Assembly: GCA_035578905.1 (NCBI GenBank)
Contig: JAQJVL010000325.1
Coordinates: 848,198 to 912,197, forward strand
Length of the DNA stretch: 64,000 nucleotides
Direction: 5' to 3'
Source: Stictocephala bisonia
Taxonomy: Eukaryota; Arthropoda; Insecta; Hemiptera; Membracidae
In this document: piece after piece, positions 24,097 through 38,255 of the stretch
How positions within the stretch are numbered: the first letter of the stretch is position 1
Layout of the letters: every line of letters begins with the position of its first letter
The notes under the pieces: model-generated
Seen by the model: the letters and a program-made list of their open reading frames with translations, nothing else
Database searches by the model: none
What the model was told of the DNA's origin: nothing
Position numbers and translations under genes: made by a program

Positions 24097-26850
24097 ATAT
24101 ATATGTTATACATATGAATATATATATATACATATGGTTCAAAAGGATTAAATTAAAACGACGAAACGAAATACGTACTGAATAAAGTTTGACGAGAGGT
24201 AAAAAAAGTTCTATACTCTACTGTTTCTCAATATTGGGGTTAATGTATTGCTTTGACCCTTTGACAGGTTATAGCATATGACATCCCCACCACCACTTTA
24301 ACTTCCCCCACTCCCAAGGGACAACGCCTCTTCTACTGACGTGCTCTTATATTCTATACCGTGTATATTTTTAAACATATATATTTTTTCAGAATCCATA
24401 TTCTCCAGGCACAAACTTTCTCCTACGACGTTATGTGTTCAAATAATGCTTTTATTTGATCATATTAATTTTCCGTTCCGAAATATTCATGACCATCAAA
24501 TCAGTATAAACAGTATTCTTATATGATCATATTCTGATGACAGAACGATGCACTTTGCTCTCCTTCCCACTTTCACAGGTAATTACTATCTGTACTTTTT
24601 AGTAGTGAAAGTTTCAATATATTACCTATCGACTTAAATGACAAAATATTAACTATAGCTACAAACATTTATGTCTGGTAGGAACATACAGGAGTTTTAT
24701 TAATATTTAACATATTAGTTGCAATCTTACCAATAACTAGAGTGATAATGTTATTAAAATATGTTTTACAGTTTATTTTACACTAAACAGTGCAGTATAT
24801 TAAATTAGACAGCATTTAACGAGCTAGTACCTCTACAAATAATAAAAAAAAAAAAATGTAATAGTTTTCAAAATAATAATTTTATTGTTTTTATTGTATT
24901 TATTTTTAATTTTATTTATGTATTTATTTTTTGTTTTTTTGATAAATTGCACTAACGTCTTTTAATACATCTTCCATCTTATGACGAGAATTATTTTAAA
25001 ATATTTGGTATCCCTGGTTAGTAATGCTATTTTTATTCTAACAATAAGTTAGTCGAAACCACCTATAAAAACGTCAATTGATATATCTCTTAGGTGTCTA
25101 CAGATACGTATACATATAACGTTTACACTATAAAAAATCTTTCAGTGATCGAAAACATTTCTCCAGTTGAATGTTTAACTGAATGTAAATCAATAGCTTA
25201 CATTAAATTGATCTCCACTAGATAGTTTAGTACTAATCTCATAGAGACCAGTCATATAGGGAACAAAAACCATGCTACATTTTCAAAAATTAGGAGAACG
25301 AGTAAAGGGGACGTATTTCCTAAATTTGTAATAAGCATCTAACTCAATAACCAACCATCCAACAGGTTGAAAACTTAATACAGCTTATACTTTTCTCCTC
25401 AAAAACAAAATAATTTAAATAATTATGTCATGTTAGTTGGACAAACATCTGTAGTAATTAGAGTAACAAAGATTACCCTGGTAAAATGTCTTATGAAAAA
25501 TGTAATTCCCTTCAAGTCCTGATAATTATTTGTATATTAAATAATTATGTTTTAAAATACTTTTAACCTAACATAATTAATTTAATTATATATTACAACA
25601 ACAACAAAAGTTATGCCTTACTATTATTCGGTGCTCAGCAAAACCAATTTATAGACCTTCGTAAATTACTGATGATTTGGATTAGCAGGAAATAAAATGG
25701 AATGACTTAAAACTTATGTATGGCAGCAAATTGCTTATCCTACGAGCTCTCTATATACCAAAAGGTATTTATGATTTTCAAATTGTAATACAAGACTAAA
25801 GTATAATGCATATAGTTTATATGGACTTATGCCAGAAAAGATAATATTTCCAATTCATATGGATGAAAAGTCAACTTTTAATTTCCCTCTTTCAATTTAA
25901 ATTATATTGTGGCTCAACAAACGTTAAGTTTGATTCAATTATTAAATGATATTCAAATTTAAATAACTTTTTCTTTCAAGAACATACACAATTAGTATTT
26001 ACTGAGTATACCATTCATGTAGGACACTAACAACTGTATTCTCAACCGTTGTTACTCAAGCATTTATTTCTTGATGGTGAGACTATTCCACACGTAACTA
26101 GTTTCCGTAATTTCTGTTGTATGTTTGGGTCTGAAGTATGTTGTGGACACCTGATAGTCCTACTGGCAGGTGTCATGGCCAGGGGGTGAACCCATAAGAT
26201 TTAAGAGTTAATGTGAGCTCTTTTGATGAAAAAATAAAACCTTTTATGCTTATGACTTTAATGAAGTCATTGAATAATTACGACCTGAAGAGATAAAATC
26301 TTTTCATGCTTAAGACTTAACAATTGTAAATGGTATTTTCAGACTATTTTTTAGTTTTTTTTTTGGACTGAGAAATACTTGTTATTATCACTCATAAATA
26401 ACATTCCCCAGTCTATAACAATTGTATACAGAACTTTGGTTGATAATAAAATGTCACTAAAGAGTTTTCAACAAAATAGAAACTGTTAAGGCGTTGCTTA
26501 AATAGTGTAATAATTTTAATGATTTCATGTTTTTACCCTAAAGCCTATACAATCAAAAGATTGTATCACTTAAAATGAATACAACACAACCAATTATTGA
26601 GAATTTCTTGTAAATTTATCTTTAAAAGATAAATAATTAATAATAAGTACATGCATCTACAATAAAAATAATAACATACAATTTAATTTGATAGTGTGAA
26701 GTACATTTAGTTATATTTTTTTGCAGTAAATATTTCATCTATATATCTATAGAATTTGATCTCCAAAAATATGGACTAGTTCCCAATATTATGACAGCTG
26801 AAGGCTAACCACTACTCTTTAAAACTGCAAACTTAAAACAATTATTATGG
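24097..26850. other. AT-rich non-coding sequence with minor repeats
   Basis: No gene is seen. A perfect 8-bp hairpin lies at 26146-26174 (GACACCTG with CAGGTGTC). Two related blocks lie in tandem at about 26224-26260 and 26286-26320 (GATGAAAAAATAAAACCTTT and TGAAGAGATAAAATCTTTTC, each followed by ATGCTTA-GACTT). Confidence 0.5.
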
Positions 26851-26966
26851 TAATTTAAATGTTATGGGACAAAGACACCCCACAAATTGATTGCATGTTG
26901 GGTTTTGTCGGTACGTAATCAGCTTTTTGCTGAGCCCACTTTGGATTACTCCATTACTCATTTGCC
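26851..26966 (+). repeat. Dispersed repeat R2, copy 2
   Basis: Same orientation and block order as 17502-17624, with GTACGTAAT, TTTTTGCTGAGCCCACTTT and GGATTACTCCATTACTCATT. It lies in an 84-codon frame (26891-27145) that the other copy does not keep open, so no protein is implied. Confidence 0.78.
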
Positions 26967-29900
26967 CTGTCTCTCGAAGGATAAATGTTAATTTTATTTT
27001 CGATGTAACTAGTAGTTGGGGTTTTAGCAGATTACCTTTTAAATTGAAAATGGTAGTGGTCTTAAAATATGTTTTTTTTTATTTACACAGCTTACACCTT
27101 TTATGGCATTTATTATGTTTTCAATCTTCAAAGTTCAAGTCCTAGAAGGTTTTCAAAAAGTAGTCCTAGCTTTTGGCTTCTAAACGGATAATACTGGATA
27201 TTTGGCAGGACTTTATCTATAAACCTATTATATTTATTTGTTAATTGCTTGCTATAACCATCTCATTTTACTATTTGGTAGCAATTGTCAATGGAGATTA
27301 TATGAAGTTAGCAATTGTTGAATCATATAGATTTTATTAATCTTTTTGTATGCAAAAAAATATTCTTAACTTTTTTTCAATCCTTTTTTAGGGGTTTAGA
27401 TTGATCCGCACGGTGTTTTTAATATTTTAGCAGATTAAATATAAAATAAGCCTATAGATATAACACGAAAATGTCAAATTCTTTGTTTACACCGTAATTT
27501 ATATTGAATAAATGTGTATTTTTTATAACATATAGATATAACTTCTGTGAAGCTGAAAGGTATTAAATTACAGTATTTATAGCTTTTCTTTCATAACTAA
27601 AATTTTCCAAAATAGTATTTTTTAATCAGTTTAAAATGGTATCTTCTTCCATTTATTAAACATGTGAATTTTAGCATATTTAGTATCATTTTATTAAATT
27701 CATTACGAAATATATTTATTCTTTTATGAAACATAATAAAATTGGTGAGTATATGCTAAACAATATTTGCTAGATATAAGAATAATATAGTCAAACAAGT
27801 TTGAAGGTGCCGATTTACTAATTCTTAATTTCTTGATATAAATTATCTTAGTATTGCAGCATGCAAACTAGAGTGTTGATAAAATACACGTCTACTGTAA
27901 ATTCATGAAAAACTACCCTTCTGTTCACAACTTTTTGCTTTGTTCGCTTCTCATCATCCCGACTCACCTAAACATTGGGTAGTCTTATAAAAAATAGTAA
28001 CGTATCTGGGTATGTTTGTATAACATTATTTATAAGCATACGAGTAGATTTATGTGTCATATATTGATATAACGAGATAACATATATGCTGGGTGAGTTT
28101 TTTCGTCAGTTTCCCCCTATCTTGTTTTCAAATTTTGTAAAAGATTAGCTTTTGAGTATATAACTAAATTATTAGTGACCACTATATAACTAATGTTCCT
28201 ATATTTTATTTATTTCAAATATTATTTGTAGCATTAAAATAAATGCCAATAACGATGATTTTGGAGCAATTAAATATATAACAACTGTAGTGTGGAGGCA
28301 TTTACTTCTAGAAAATAATGTTTATGTGTAAAAGTTGTATTCTAAATCAAGATTCATGTTCCCCATTCTCATATATACATCGTTGTTCAGTAATAATGCA
28401 GTTACAAGAGTCTGTTTTACTACAGTCATGATATTAAACTTCTAAAAAATTTTGTTTTTGTTTTAAAAAAATAAAATCATGTATGACCAAAGTTTACAAT
28501 GTTATTGTATTCTTAATCCTACTTAGGCTAATGTCCTGGAAGACTGAAGTTATTTTTTCAAACTTGCTTAGGTTTACCTCCCCTACACCATCCTATGAGC
28601 AAATAGAACACACACGATTTCACAGGAAAACGTATTTACTAAACCTCATTCTGGAAGTAAATTTTCTTTTTTTATTAATTCGTTTTAATACGGGCTAAAA
28701 TTGACTAATGTTTGTACAATTGAACGAGAAAATATAAAAGTGGATAAATAATACATTTTCCTATCACTATTTTGCATTAAACTAATAGTGCTGTCAAATT
28801 AACAAATGCTAGGTTGTAAATTTCGTATCGTATTTTAGCTTAGGCAATTATTTAAGATTTGTTTCAAATAAACAAATGTCATGAATATATAAATATTATT
28901 ACAAATAATAAATAATGGATATAAACTTTGTGTAAGGTATGTTAAATGTTAAATAAAATATCACACTAACCTTTTTTTATATTATTCCGTGGATTTCATT
29001 AAACTAATGTATTTACAAATTTAACAATACTTAAAATTGTACTTTATGCCAATGCATTTAATTTGATAGTGGATCATATATTATTGAAAACAACTTGAGT
29101 ATACCCGAAAACACTGTCCTGCTTTAAAAATCAAAATCACCCCTTTCATTCTATATCCTGAAAATAACTTTAAAGTCAAACACCTGACAATTTAAAGGTG
29201 CATTACAATAGGATTGTTTTCAACAAAATCTGCTTTCTACTGGATAACGCCAGATTAAACCATTATTCATCTTCCTTATATATCAGGGTGTGGTCGCACT
29301 AATTCCAATCTACAAAGAGTATTTATTTAAGCAATATGCAATTGATTCAAGGCTAGCAACCACACGAATAACTTCAATTAAAGTTACATTTAATATTTTT
29401 AAACCAATTTTAACTACTTAAGAAATAAAATAAATTTGTACAGTTGGCATTCTCTAAACTATTATTTAATCTATCGATCTCATATTACTATGTAAGTACA
29501 ACATTCGTTCACAAACAGCAAGACCTAATTTAAATCACATTCACTAAACCAGTTTAGGTCAGGTTAGGTTAGGTGGCTACTAAAGTTGATCACAAACTAG
29601 TAAATCCAATGATTGGCCTATCGCCGAAAGCGCTCTCCGTGTGCAGTTCTTGGAAAGCCAGCGATATAGGATTCCCAGCGAATAAGGAATACCACAGTGG
29701 ACGTAAAAATGATTGGAGAACAGTTTTTAGATCACTAGAATATCTATGAAGTGGTATTGAGCAAACGGAAACAAAAAGTAGTAGTAGTTCATTTATTTTA
29801 AAAAATTTACAATATTCATTCTTTGGTTAATTTTCTTAAAGCATATATAAATATAACACTCCTTATAAGCTTTCTTATTTTGTTATGAATTATCCTCCCC

Positions 29901-30456
29901 CAATGTTATGAATGATCCTTGATTTTTTTCTTAAAAAAGAGATAATTTCAAAGACTAATGTTCTGTTTTACCTTAATTTTTTTATAGTAAGTTAGGCATT
30001 AAGGTACTCGAATGGTTCTACTTGTATTCTTGTTACAAGTAGAAAAAATAGGTTATAGAAAAAATTGATCGGAATCAAAATAAAACTACAAAATTTAGTT
30101 GAGTGTACAAGGACCAATATATTTTGGTTTCCCTACAACTTTTTTGTGTAGTTTACTTTTACAGATACAGGTAATAGATATCCTAAACGTATTTTAAAAG
30201 GTAATAAGTGTTTATATGTCAAATAAAATATTACAAGTGTACATGTTACATGAAGTATTGAAGATAAAACGTTTTAAAAATTCTGAACAATTAATAGACC
30301 TTTAAATTTACTTTAATAGGTGCAAATACTGTTTCTTTCAATGTATTAAAATCGCTAATATTATTTTTGTAGGTAGTAATAACATGTAATAATTTAATTG
30401 CTCTACAATTAAATACTGCAAGTTACACATTAAATTTACATTCCAGAATAGTTTAC
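26967..30456. other. AT-rich non-coding sequence
   Basis: No supported gene. A short run of AGGTT units (about 29557-29574) resembles the insect telomere repeat but is only three units long. A perfect 11-bp hairpin, TTCTACTTGTA with TACAAGTAGAA, lies at 30016-30044. A GC-richer patch at 29600-29700 has no motif I recognise. Confidence 0.5.
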
Positions 30457-30540
30457 CCCTTTTACAATCACCCCTCTGTAGCTCACACCACATAAATCAC
30501 ATCTCCCTTACTACTTGTAATTAAATGTATAATGTCCCAT
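30457..30540 (+). repeat. Dispersed repeat R3, copy 2
   Basis: Same orientation as the copy at 9380-9450, sharing CCCCTCTG, GCTCACACCACATAAATCAC and TACTTGTAATTAAATGT. Confidence 0.7.
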
Positions 30541-33500
30541 GCAACTGAAGTGTGTTACGGGTGGACGAAAAAAACGTTTAAATAGCCATGAATCACGTCT
30601 TAATCTCATATTTTGTATTATTGGTGTTATATATAGTAAAATATTTACACTGTTCCATATTTTGTATTTTTTAAAGTCAGATTATTAATTTTTTAAGCCC
30701 AACCCCTTTCTTTGCATTTAGTGTGAATATTCTAAAATCTTAACTTTAAAATCGTTCATGATATAATTGTACATTTAACATTATAGGTTAGAACTCAAAT
30801 ATTCTAAAATGCCTTACTATATTGGGGTGACAATATCACCATCAAACGCTCGTTATTATTTAACCAGTTTGATAACTGCCCCATTTACGAATCAAAAGGG
30901 GAGCTGATGGATTTTTTTACATTTAAGCTGGACAACCCTTTGGTGATAAAATAACAGTGAACAGTCGCTCACTGTTTATTTTGGTTCAAAACGCTACTTA
31001 GTTTAAAATGTCTAAATAATAACAGTTTGAATTATTATTAATTTTATCATGAATTAAACTCTAAATACAAACAAAAATTAGGAAGGTAATTGATTATGAA
31101 ATATTGAATATAAAAGAAATCTGCATTTTTTACCGATTATTGTTGAAAATTATCGAACATTTTAAAACTAATATGTTCTTTAAAGTGAGTGGTTTTATTT
31201 GAACATATCCACAACCTAAATACGAGTAGTTTGTTATATTTTAAAATATTAAATATATCAACTGCATTTCCTGATTTATTACTAATAATAAGTTAAAATT
31301 AAAAATGATATAAACACAAAAGTAATGTGTAAGTGAGTTCTTTCGTTTTATAAATTGTTGAATCAGAAATGCTTAATACAATTAAAAATTGTTGAATACA
31401 ATTAAAAAATATTTATTTAATTTATGTTATAATTTGTTGTTGAATGACATATATCATTAGTATATTAATTAGTTAGAACTTAGCTTAATAACCGACATTT
31501 TTTCAGTTTCATCACAATTAGTAACAAACAGGTTTGGAAGTAGATTAACAAACTGATATCAGTGGCTGTTCAGTTGCTCTTGGACTACTATTAATACTTT
31601 TTTTTTAATGAACAATGTTTGTTATCGTGAAGATTATATTAACTTATACATAAACATACACATTCATTTTAAATCCATACTAACTTATGTCTTTACAATC
31701 GAAATCTTAAGAATAAGTCAATATCTTATTCTTGTAATTAAACAATTGTAATTAATAAATAAAAAAATTAACGACTTTAATTAGTCAATTTCAATTAATT
31801 AAAATTACATTTATTTATATTAAACAAATACACGTGTTAAAAAGTATTAAATAAATATTTTCAATAAAAGCTATATTTAATTTTCTTTTATTTCATTCAG
31901 TAAAAAAATATACCGCAAATATCCTATTGTATCTGATTGAACGTTTTTATAATTTTTATTTCAAAAAATATATTAACCTATTTACGTAATAATAAGTTAA
32001 GATTGCTATTTTCTGTTTTATAAATCAAATTCTGGTTACTACATTTCTAAAAATGTCTTTATTTATGATAAGTTATTACTAAGTGTAATTTTTATTAATT
32101 TGTTTCTTTGTTTTTAGTTTTTCTTTGTGGATCATAGTTTTATAAACACATATATTTACGAAACAAAACGATTTTGTAAAGTTAACTGGAAATATCAAAT
32201 AGACATTAGCTTTATCGTCCATAATGATGTTTTTTTCTTTTCATTATAGCCGAATCAAAATAAAACTAACATTTTTATATCAATGTTAAAATATAGGGAT
32301 ACATTTTACAGTATTAATCTTTTACTCAAGATCTTAATATCAATCTTACTGCAAATGCTATATTAATTATATGTTACATTACTTACACTTATGTATATTT
32401 ACGTGAGTTTTTATTACTACAAAACAACATTCGTTTTAATTTAGCAATCCAGTTACGAAATAGTAAGAGCCTAGATGAAAAATTAAGCCGAATATATTAT
32501 CTCAGTTTTGGTGTTGATTACTTATATTATCATAAGGATACATCCTTCACAAAATACAGTTGAGGATTTAAATACGTGTTTGCCAAGAGAGGTAACAATT
32601 GACTTATACGTATTGATACCTTAATTACATAAAAAATTACGTACTGGGGATTAATGTTATTGTGTTGATTAAACCTGAAAAAAGGTATATGGGACTAGCC
32701 AATAGCTTATTAAAACTAAAAACCTATTATCTTTAAAAAAAAAACAAAAACTAACTAGTTTAGTAAACATAGTTCTGTAATACTGTATTACCTTACTCTC
32801 CGTCTTATCTTAAATTTTAGTGACGATCTAAACACCTTCAATATACCCTTTCTATTTACTTTGTATTTTTTTTTTAATATGATGTCACTGGACGGCGATT
32901 TTTTTCACAATTTTTATACTATATATTATGCTTTACCTATTTAGCATTGTAATATTATATTTTTTTATTATGTATAATAAAGCGTACAGGTAAATATACT
33001 ATTTACATTGTTACCAAATGTTCAATTGCATATCAATAATTTTATTTTTACCTTTATATAGTTTCAAATATGCACATCAAGAAATTGTGATAAGAAAGGT
33101 GGGTTATATAATAAACAGCAATACCTTGGCGTGTTACATAACACACTAGACTGACTCTGCATCCAATTTCCCTGAACGTGTATTGAGTATATCCAATCAG
33201 GAATCTCTTTTCTCGAACGTATCTCAGTGATTCATAAAAATTGCATATTACCGAGGAAATTTGAAAAATTCAAATATCCTCAGAATTAGTTTTTCTCTTT
33301 CATAAAAATGCCAATAGTTTTAGCGGATGCTATTTTATACTACCTTTTTCATACAAATGGGGTAATGAACTATTTATATGATATTTACAACAGTTTTGTA
33401 AATGTTTGGTCCTGTTTTTATCATTTTCCGTTGTATATGTTGTAGCATAATGGTTTTATTGTAAAGAGCAGACTAAGATTTTCAGGAAGAAGGTATTTTG

Positions 33501-35235
33501 AAACTTTTATGGTTTGATTGCATAGCTGATTGGGTTTGTTTGAACAAATAAAATAAGTACCCAACGTACATTATTACTTTTAGACTATTGATAAACCAGT
33601 TTTCATGTGTTAAATGTGTAATTTACAAAAAAAGTGAGGTGCATAATCCCTCCTGACTGAGTTAAGTCCTCGATGGAATTGTAATGTAAAGAGGTAGTCT
33701 GGTGAAACTCAATCAGGATTTGGTTTCGAGAATCTGATGGGTTATTTTTCTATGATAATAAAATTAATTCTGTTATTGAACCAAATGTTTGGCTGTTTAC
33801 AGTTTAAGAATGTGGATTTACAGTATTATAAAAGTCTAGATTATTAAAATTAAAAGCATTAAAAATGCAGTGTTATGATGAAATCATCACAATTATTTAT
33901 GTTAACACAAAACAAATTTGTACCCGAAAAAAATTAGAAGAATTTGAAGCTTTTGTTAAATAAATTCTAAAAGTTATTTTACAACAGTTTCTAAAAGCCT
34001 TTTGTTTTTTTCAAATTATCCCCTTTTTAATGTATATATGATGATGATATTTAACCCCATTTAACACCAATACGATTAAAATACAATAAATATGGTATCT
34101 TACTCTGCTATCTTCTTGAATAGGTTAACTAAACTGTATATATCTCGCATGGTTGTAATAACTTTTTATTAAGTATGATGATAAATTTCACATAGATTCA
34201 TTTTAAAAAGGATAATAACGTTGGATTATCGAATTTAGCCTTTATAACACTTAATATACTGAAAATAACTAAACCTTCTTTGCTGGTTACCCCTATACTA
34301 TTAACTACATTGTTATGACTTACTTGAGAGATATTTTACAAAAGGAAAATGTTCTCTCCGTGACCGTAAGAATGTTTCAAATAATGATATATACATATAT
34401 ATATATATTACAATTTCAATTTAAATTGAACATACAGAACCTATTTCAATTATTAGTAGGTTCATGATTTCCTTTTTTTGTTGAAAAATAAGGTTAAATC
34501 TATAATCACCTAAATTGTTTACTATTTAATACTGTACATATTGAATTATTAGTACTAATGTATTGATTGTATATTGTCTTCTTTCAGTATTTTTTAACTC
34601 TGAAGTTCCTAAAAATTCCTAAAATACATAAAAATTGGTAGTTAATCAGGTTAATATAATTCATTTAATTCGCAATTGTTTAGCAGTAATAAGAAAAACT
34701 AGTCTACTTTTATTATATTTGTAAATTAATAAATATTCTGAATTCAAGTAAAACGTATATTTACTATTAACATTTTTACCAAAATATTTAAATAACACTA
34801 TGCAATTTTTTGGTAAAACTATTATAGCTATGTAGCTTTTATATCATTTCATATACGTAATTCTGATTTATATCAAGTCACATAACAGCAATATCTACTA
34901 GTTAGTCCCACTTCTTGCTTCTGGGAAACTCACTGTCATCATTTGGTAATTAGGTTTTTTCTATTTATGTTATTAATCTCGTACCCATTAGTTAACTAAC
35001 ATCTATTAGTCCATTATTTTACAAATTAGTTAAGTTGAATCCTAAAGCAAAGGTCAATTAATAAATATGTAAACATATTATAATTTTATAATATTTTAAC
35101 TTATTAAAGCCTTTATTACTTCGTTTTCTATGATCTCCGAATAAAGTAACTAATCCTAGATTAAGTTAAACATTTATTTATTGTTATTACAGTTTTATGA
35201 TGAATTTACGATGATTTAACATGTCTTTTTTTTAG
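30541..35235. other. AT-rich non-coding sequence
   Basis: The longest featureless stretch of the window. I see only small hairpins (30953-30978; 33251-33281) and AT tracts near 34385. No frame of note. Confidence 0.5.
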
Positions 35236-35590
35236 CATCAGTCGTATCATGATACCCTTGGATTCAATATCAGTCGTATGTCTCCATGGGTGGGTTGGGT
35301 CAATGTCAGTCGTATGTGTCCACAGGGTGGGTGGGTAGGCTATATCTTATGAGTCCACAGGGTGAGCGGATGGGTCAATATTAGTCATATGTGTCCACAG
35401 GGTGGGCGGTTGAGTCAATATCAGTCGTATGTCTCCAAGGATAGGGTGGGTCAATGTCAGTCGTATGTGTCCACATGGTGGGCGGGTGAGTAAATATCAG
35501 TCGTATGTCTCCAAGGATAGGGTGGGTCAATGTCAGTCGTATGTGTCCACAGGAGTGGGTGGGTCAATGTCAGTCATATGTCTCCAAGGA
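35236..35590 (-). repeat. 36-bp minisatellite locus C, inverted block 1 (about 10 units)
   Basis: CAGTCGTATG recurs every 36 bp (for example 35271, 35307, 35421, 35457, 35493, 35529). Units read CAGTCGTATGTGTCCACAGG then GGTGGGTGGGTCAATGT. The reverse complement of a unit aligns with the forward units that follow at 35590: ACATTGACCCACCC against TACTGACCCACCC, and ACATACGACTG against ACACGTACAGT. Units are more variable than the forward block, and indels shift the period in places. Confidence 0.88.
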
Positions 35591-35936
35591 TGTCTCCAAC
35601 CCATACACGTACAGTTGTACTGACCCACCCGCCCACCCATACACGAACAGTAGTACTGACCCACCCGCCCACCCATACACATACAGTTGTACTGACCCAC
35701 CCGCCCACCCATACACGAACAGTAGTATTGACCCACCCGCCCACCCATACACGTACAGTAGTACTGACCCACCCGCCCACCCATACACGTACAGTTGTAC
35801 TGACCCACCCGCCCACCCATACACGAACAGTAGTACTGACCCACCCGCCCACCCATACACGTACAGTAGTACTGACCCACCCGCCCACCCATACACGTAC
35901 AGTGGTATAGACCCACCCACCCACCCATACACGTAC
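35591..35936 (+). repeat. 36-bp minisatellite locus C, forward block (about 9.6 units)
   Basis: Exact 36-bp period with units ACTGACCCACCCGCCCACCC then ATACACGTACAGTTGT. Variation is limited mainly to CGTACAG/CGAACAG/CATACAG and TTGTACT/TAGTACT/TAGTATT. Several frames remain open on both strands because the period is a multiple of three. None is a gene. Confidence 0.95.
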
Positions 35937-36125
35937 AGTGGGTGGGTCAATGTCAGTCGTATCTGTCCACAGGAGTGGGTGGGTCAATGTCAGTCATGTG
36001 TCTCCAAGGATGGGGTGGGTCAATGTCAGTCGTATGTGTCCACAGGAGTGGGTGGGTCAATGTCAGTCGTATCTGTCCACAGGGTGGGTGGGTGGGTCAA
36101 TGTCAGTCATGTGTTTCTACAGAGT
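35937..36125 (-). repeat. 36-bp minisatellite locus C, inverted block 2 (about 5 units)
   Basis: Same inverted unit type as 35236-35590, resuming directly at the end of the forward block (…CGTACAGTG|GGTGGGTCAATGTCAG). It ends at about 36125 in TTTCTACAGAG. Confidence 0.88.
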
Positions 36126-38138
36126 AAGTATAAACCTATGTAAAATGACATTTTGCTTACTAACGAACATTGTCAATTTATATTAACAATAAATTTGTTG
36201 ATATTTTCACATATATTCCGTAAGATATTACCAATAAAAGTGTCAAGATTTTAAATTAAAAAAACATAGCGTACCACTGTTGTAACATAAGGACTTTTTA
36301 AACTATACATTTATTTGATAAAATTATGTAAAAGTTAACCTACCAACCAAACGTTGGAGTTAGACATCCCACCTCAGATGGTGTAAAGTTTCCCTCCGGA
36401 CGGCCGGTTTTTGCGCAAACAGTTTGTTGTTAAAGTTAGTCCGTTAAAGCGATTTATATTCCTTCTTTGTTTAATGGTCTGTGGTGTAACTTGGAAAGGG
36501 TTGTTCGCACTTTGCAAATGTCATTTATTCTAACTGTAATTTTAGTTTGTTTTTCTTTTATAAAAGGCATATCAATAATATAATTAATTCTTTTTACCTA
36601 CTATTATTTTGTTAAAATAAATCTACATTTATGGAACTTGTGCTGCTAAATTAAATATAAATGCTGTTTAATATGAACACTAGTATTTCTAATTATTTTC
36701 TGAGTACTGAACATATAATAAGTTATAATAACAAGTAGTTACGTGCACTTTTTGGTTTAAAACTAAGAATAGGTTACATTTAATTTATTTTTTTAAATTA
36801 TTTTCTTCATACTTTTGTTTTCTTGAATGAATGCTATTGATCGCTAAACGTACATTAAAAAACAAACATTCCCATTTGTTTCGTCTATAGAGTCATCCTA
36901 CGGTGTTTATACAGATTTTGTCAGAAACAATAAGCTAATAATTTACGAACTCTTTAAATTCTAACCAAAATTAATAGAGAAAATGTATAAAAAACAAAGA
37001 TGTCATCAGTTTCAAAATTCACATAATAATTTCGCCAAATGCTCTTTGTTATATAACTGTCTATAAGAAGTACTGCACCTATTTACGTGAAAGTGATATC
37101 AATTTGAGCAATTTTCAGGCTTTCGTGGGAAAAATCACTAGTAGTCACGTACTTTGTTTTTCAAAATAAAACTAGCAATAATAATATGTCATATACAGCA
37201 TGTATTTTTAATTTCCTACTTTCTTATTGCAGACTCGTTGGAAAAGAGTTATTTTTCAATACAATAACATTCTACTTATTTGCTCTACAATAAAGTACCT
37301 ATGAGCGTCTCTAATTTTTAATATACAATGTCATTACCATCAAAATAGTGAGAAATTTATAGAGCTTATAGTAGGCATTATTAATATATTTATTTTTTTA
37401 AATATAAAAAAACACATTGTGATAAAAATAGATGCTTTTTATTTTATAATACAAACATTTTTCTAGCAAATTAAATTACCTTTCTTCTAATTTGATGTGA
37501 ACATAATTAATGTGAGCAATAAATTCATTGTTACAGCTATAATTATTATTCACTATTTCTAACAACAAACAGACTTTGCCTAAAAATACATGCTAAATTT
37601 GCCAGTAATTTTACTTCACCATAGCAGCACTTTGAATGAAGTGATTGTTTCTAATAATTTAAATAGTATCCAATTTAAAAAATGTATAAAATTAAAACAT
37701 CGACTAACAATTAACTTAAAATTTATTATTCCATTCTGTGGCTGGTACATTGTTATAAATGGAACTTCGCAAGTTGAATACAATATTTACAACAAATAAC
37801 AAAATGTAATAGATATCTAAATAGTCAATAAATAGATAACGACAACGATTAGAACGAATTGACTCTATAGACGTCCAAATGTAAACAGATAAGTAGCCCA
37901 ATACAAACAGTTTCATGGCATAAAAATGGGAAGAGAATTTCAATTACTTTCATTTTCACTAACATTTGTCATTTGGCTAAAACTATTGCCAAGCAGTGGG
38001 CAATTATTTAAACAAACTTTTATCGAAGACTGAAACGTACGTAATATTCCGTTAATGGTGGCAATCGACAATTCAAATGTCGATAGTAATTTTATGGTTA
38101 CGAAATTGATTATATTTACTGCCCATTTGATTAGATTT
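36126..38138. other. AT-rich non-coding sequence
   Basis: No gene is supported. Overlapping short frames on both strands at 37590-38143 are AT-rich and show no domain. Confidence 0.5.
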
Positions 38139-38255
38139 TCCATACATATAATTACTCTATGTATGGTGAATCAGAGTCCTTGTTATGATTCACCATACAT
38201 AGAATTTCTCTATGTGTGGTGAATCAAGTCCTTGTTATGATTCACCATACATATG
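38139..38255. repeat. Tandem pair of long hairpins (53-bp period)
   Basis: Hairpin 1: CTATGTATGGTGAATCA at 38157-38173 with its exact complement at 38186-38202 (17 bp, 12-nt loop). Hairpin 2: CTATGTGTGGTGAATCA at 38210-38226 with TGATTCACCATACATA at 38238-38253 (16 bp with one G-T pair, 11-nt loop). The loops share AGTCCTTGTTA. A stray half arm, CCATACATA, precedes hairpin 1 at about 38140. Confidence 0.92.

Noticed and set aside
26286..26320. Fourth hammerhead-like core (CTGAAGA, GAT, ATC)
   Set aside because: Stem II would be 3 bp and the GAAA element is absent.
29557..29574. Telomeric (TTAGG)n tract
   Set aside because: Only about three units within unrelated sequence; too short to call.
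35429..36186. Frames of 61-212 codons on both strands
   Set aside because: Same artefact in array C.
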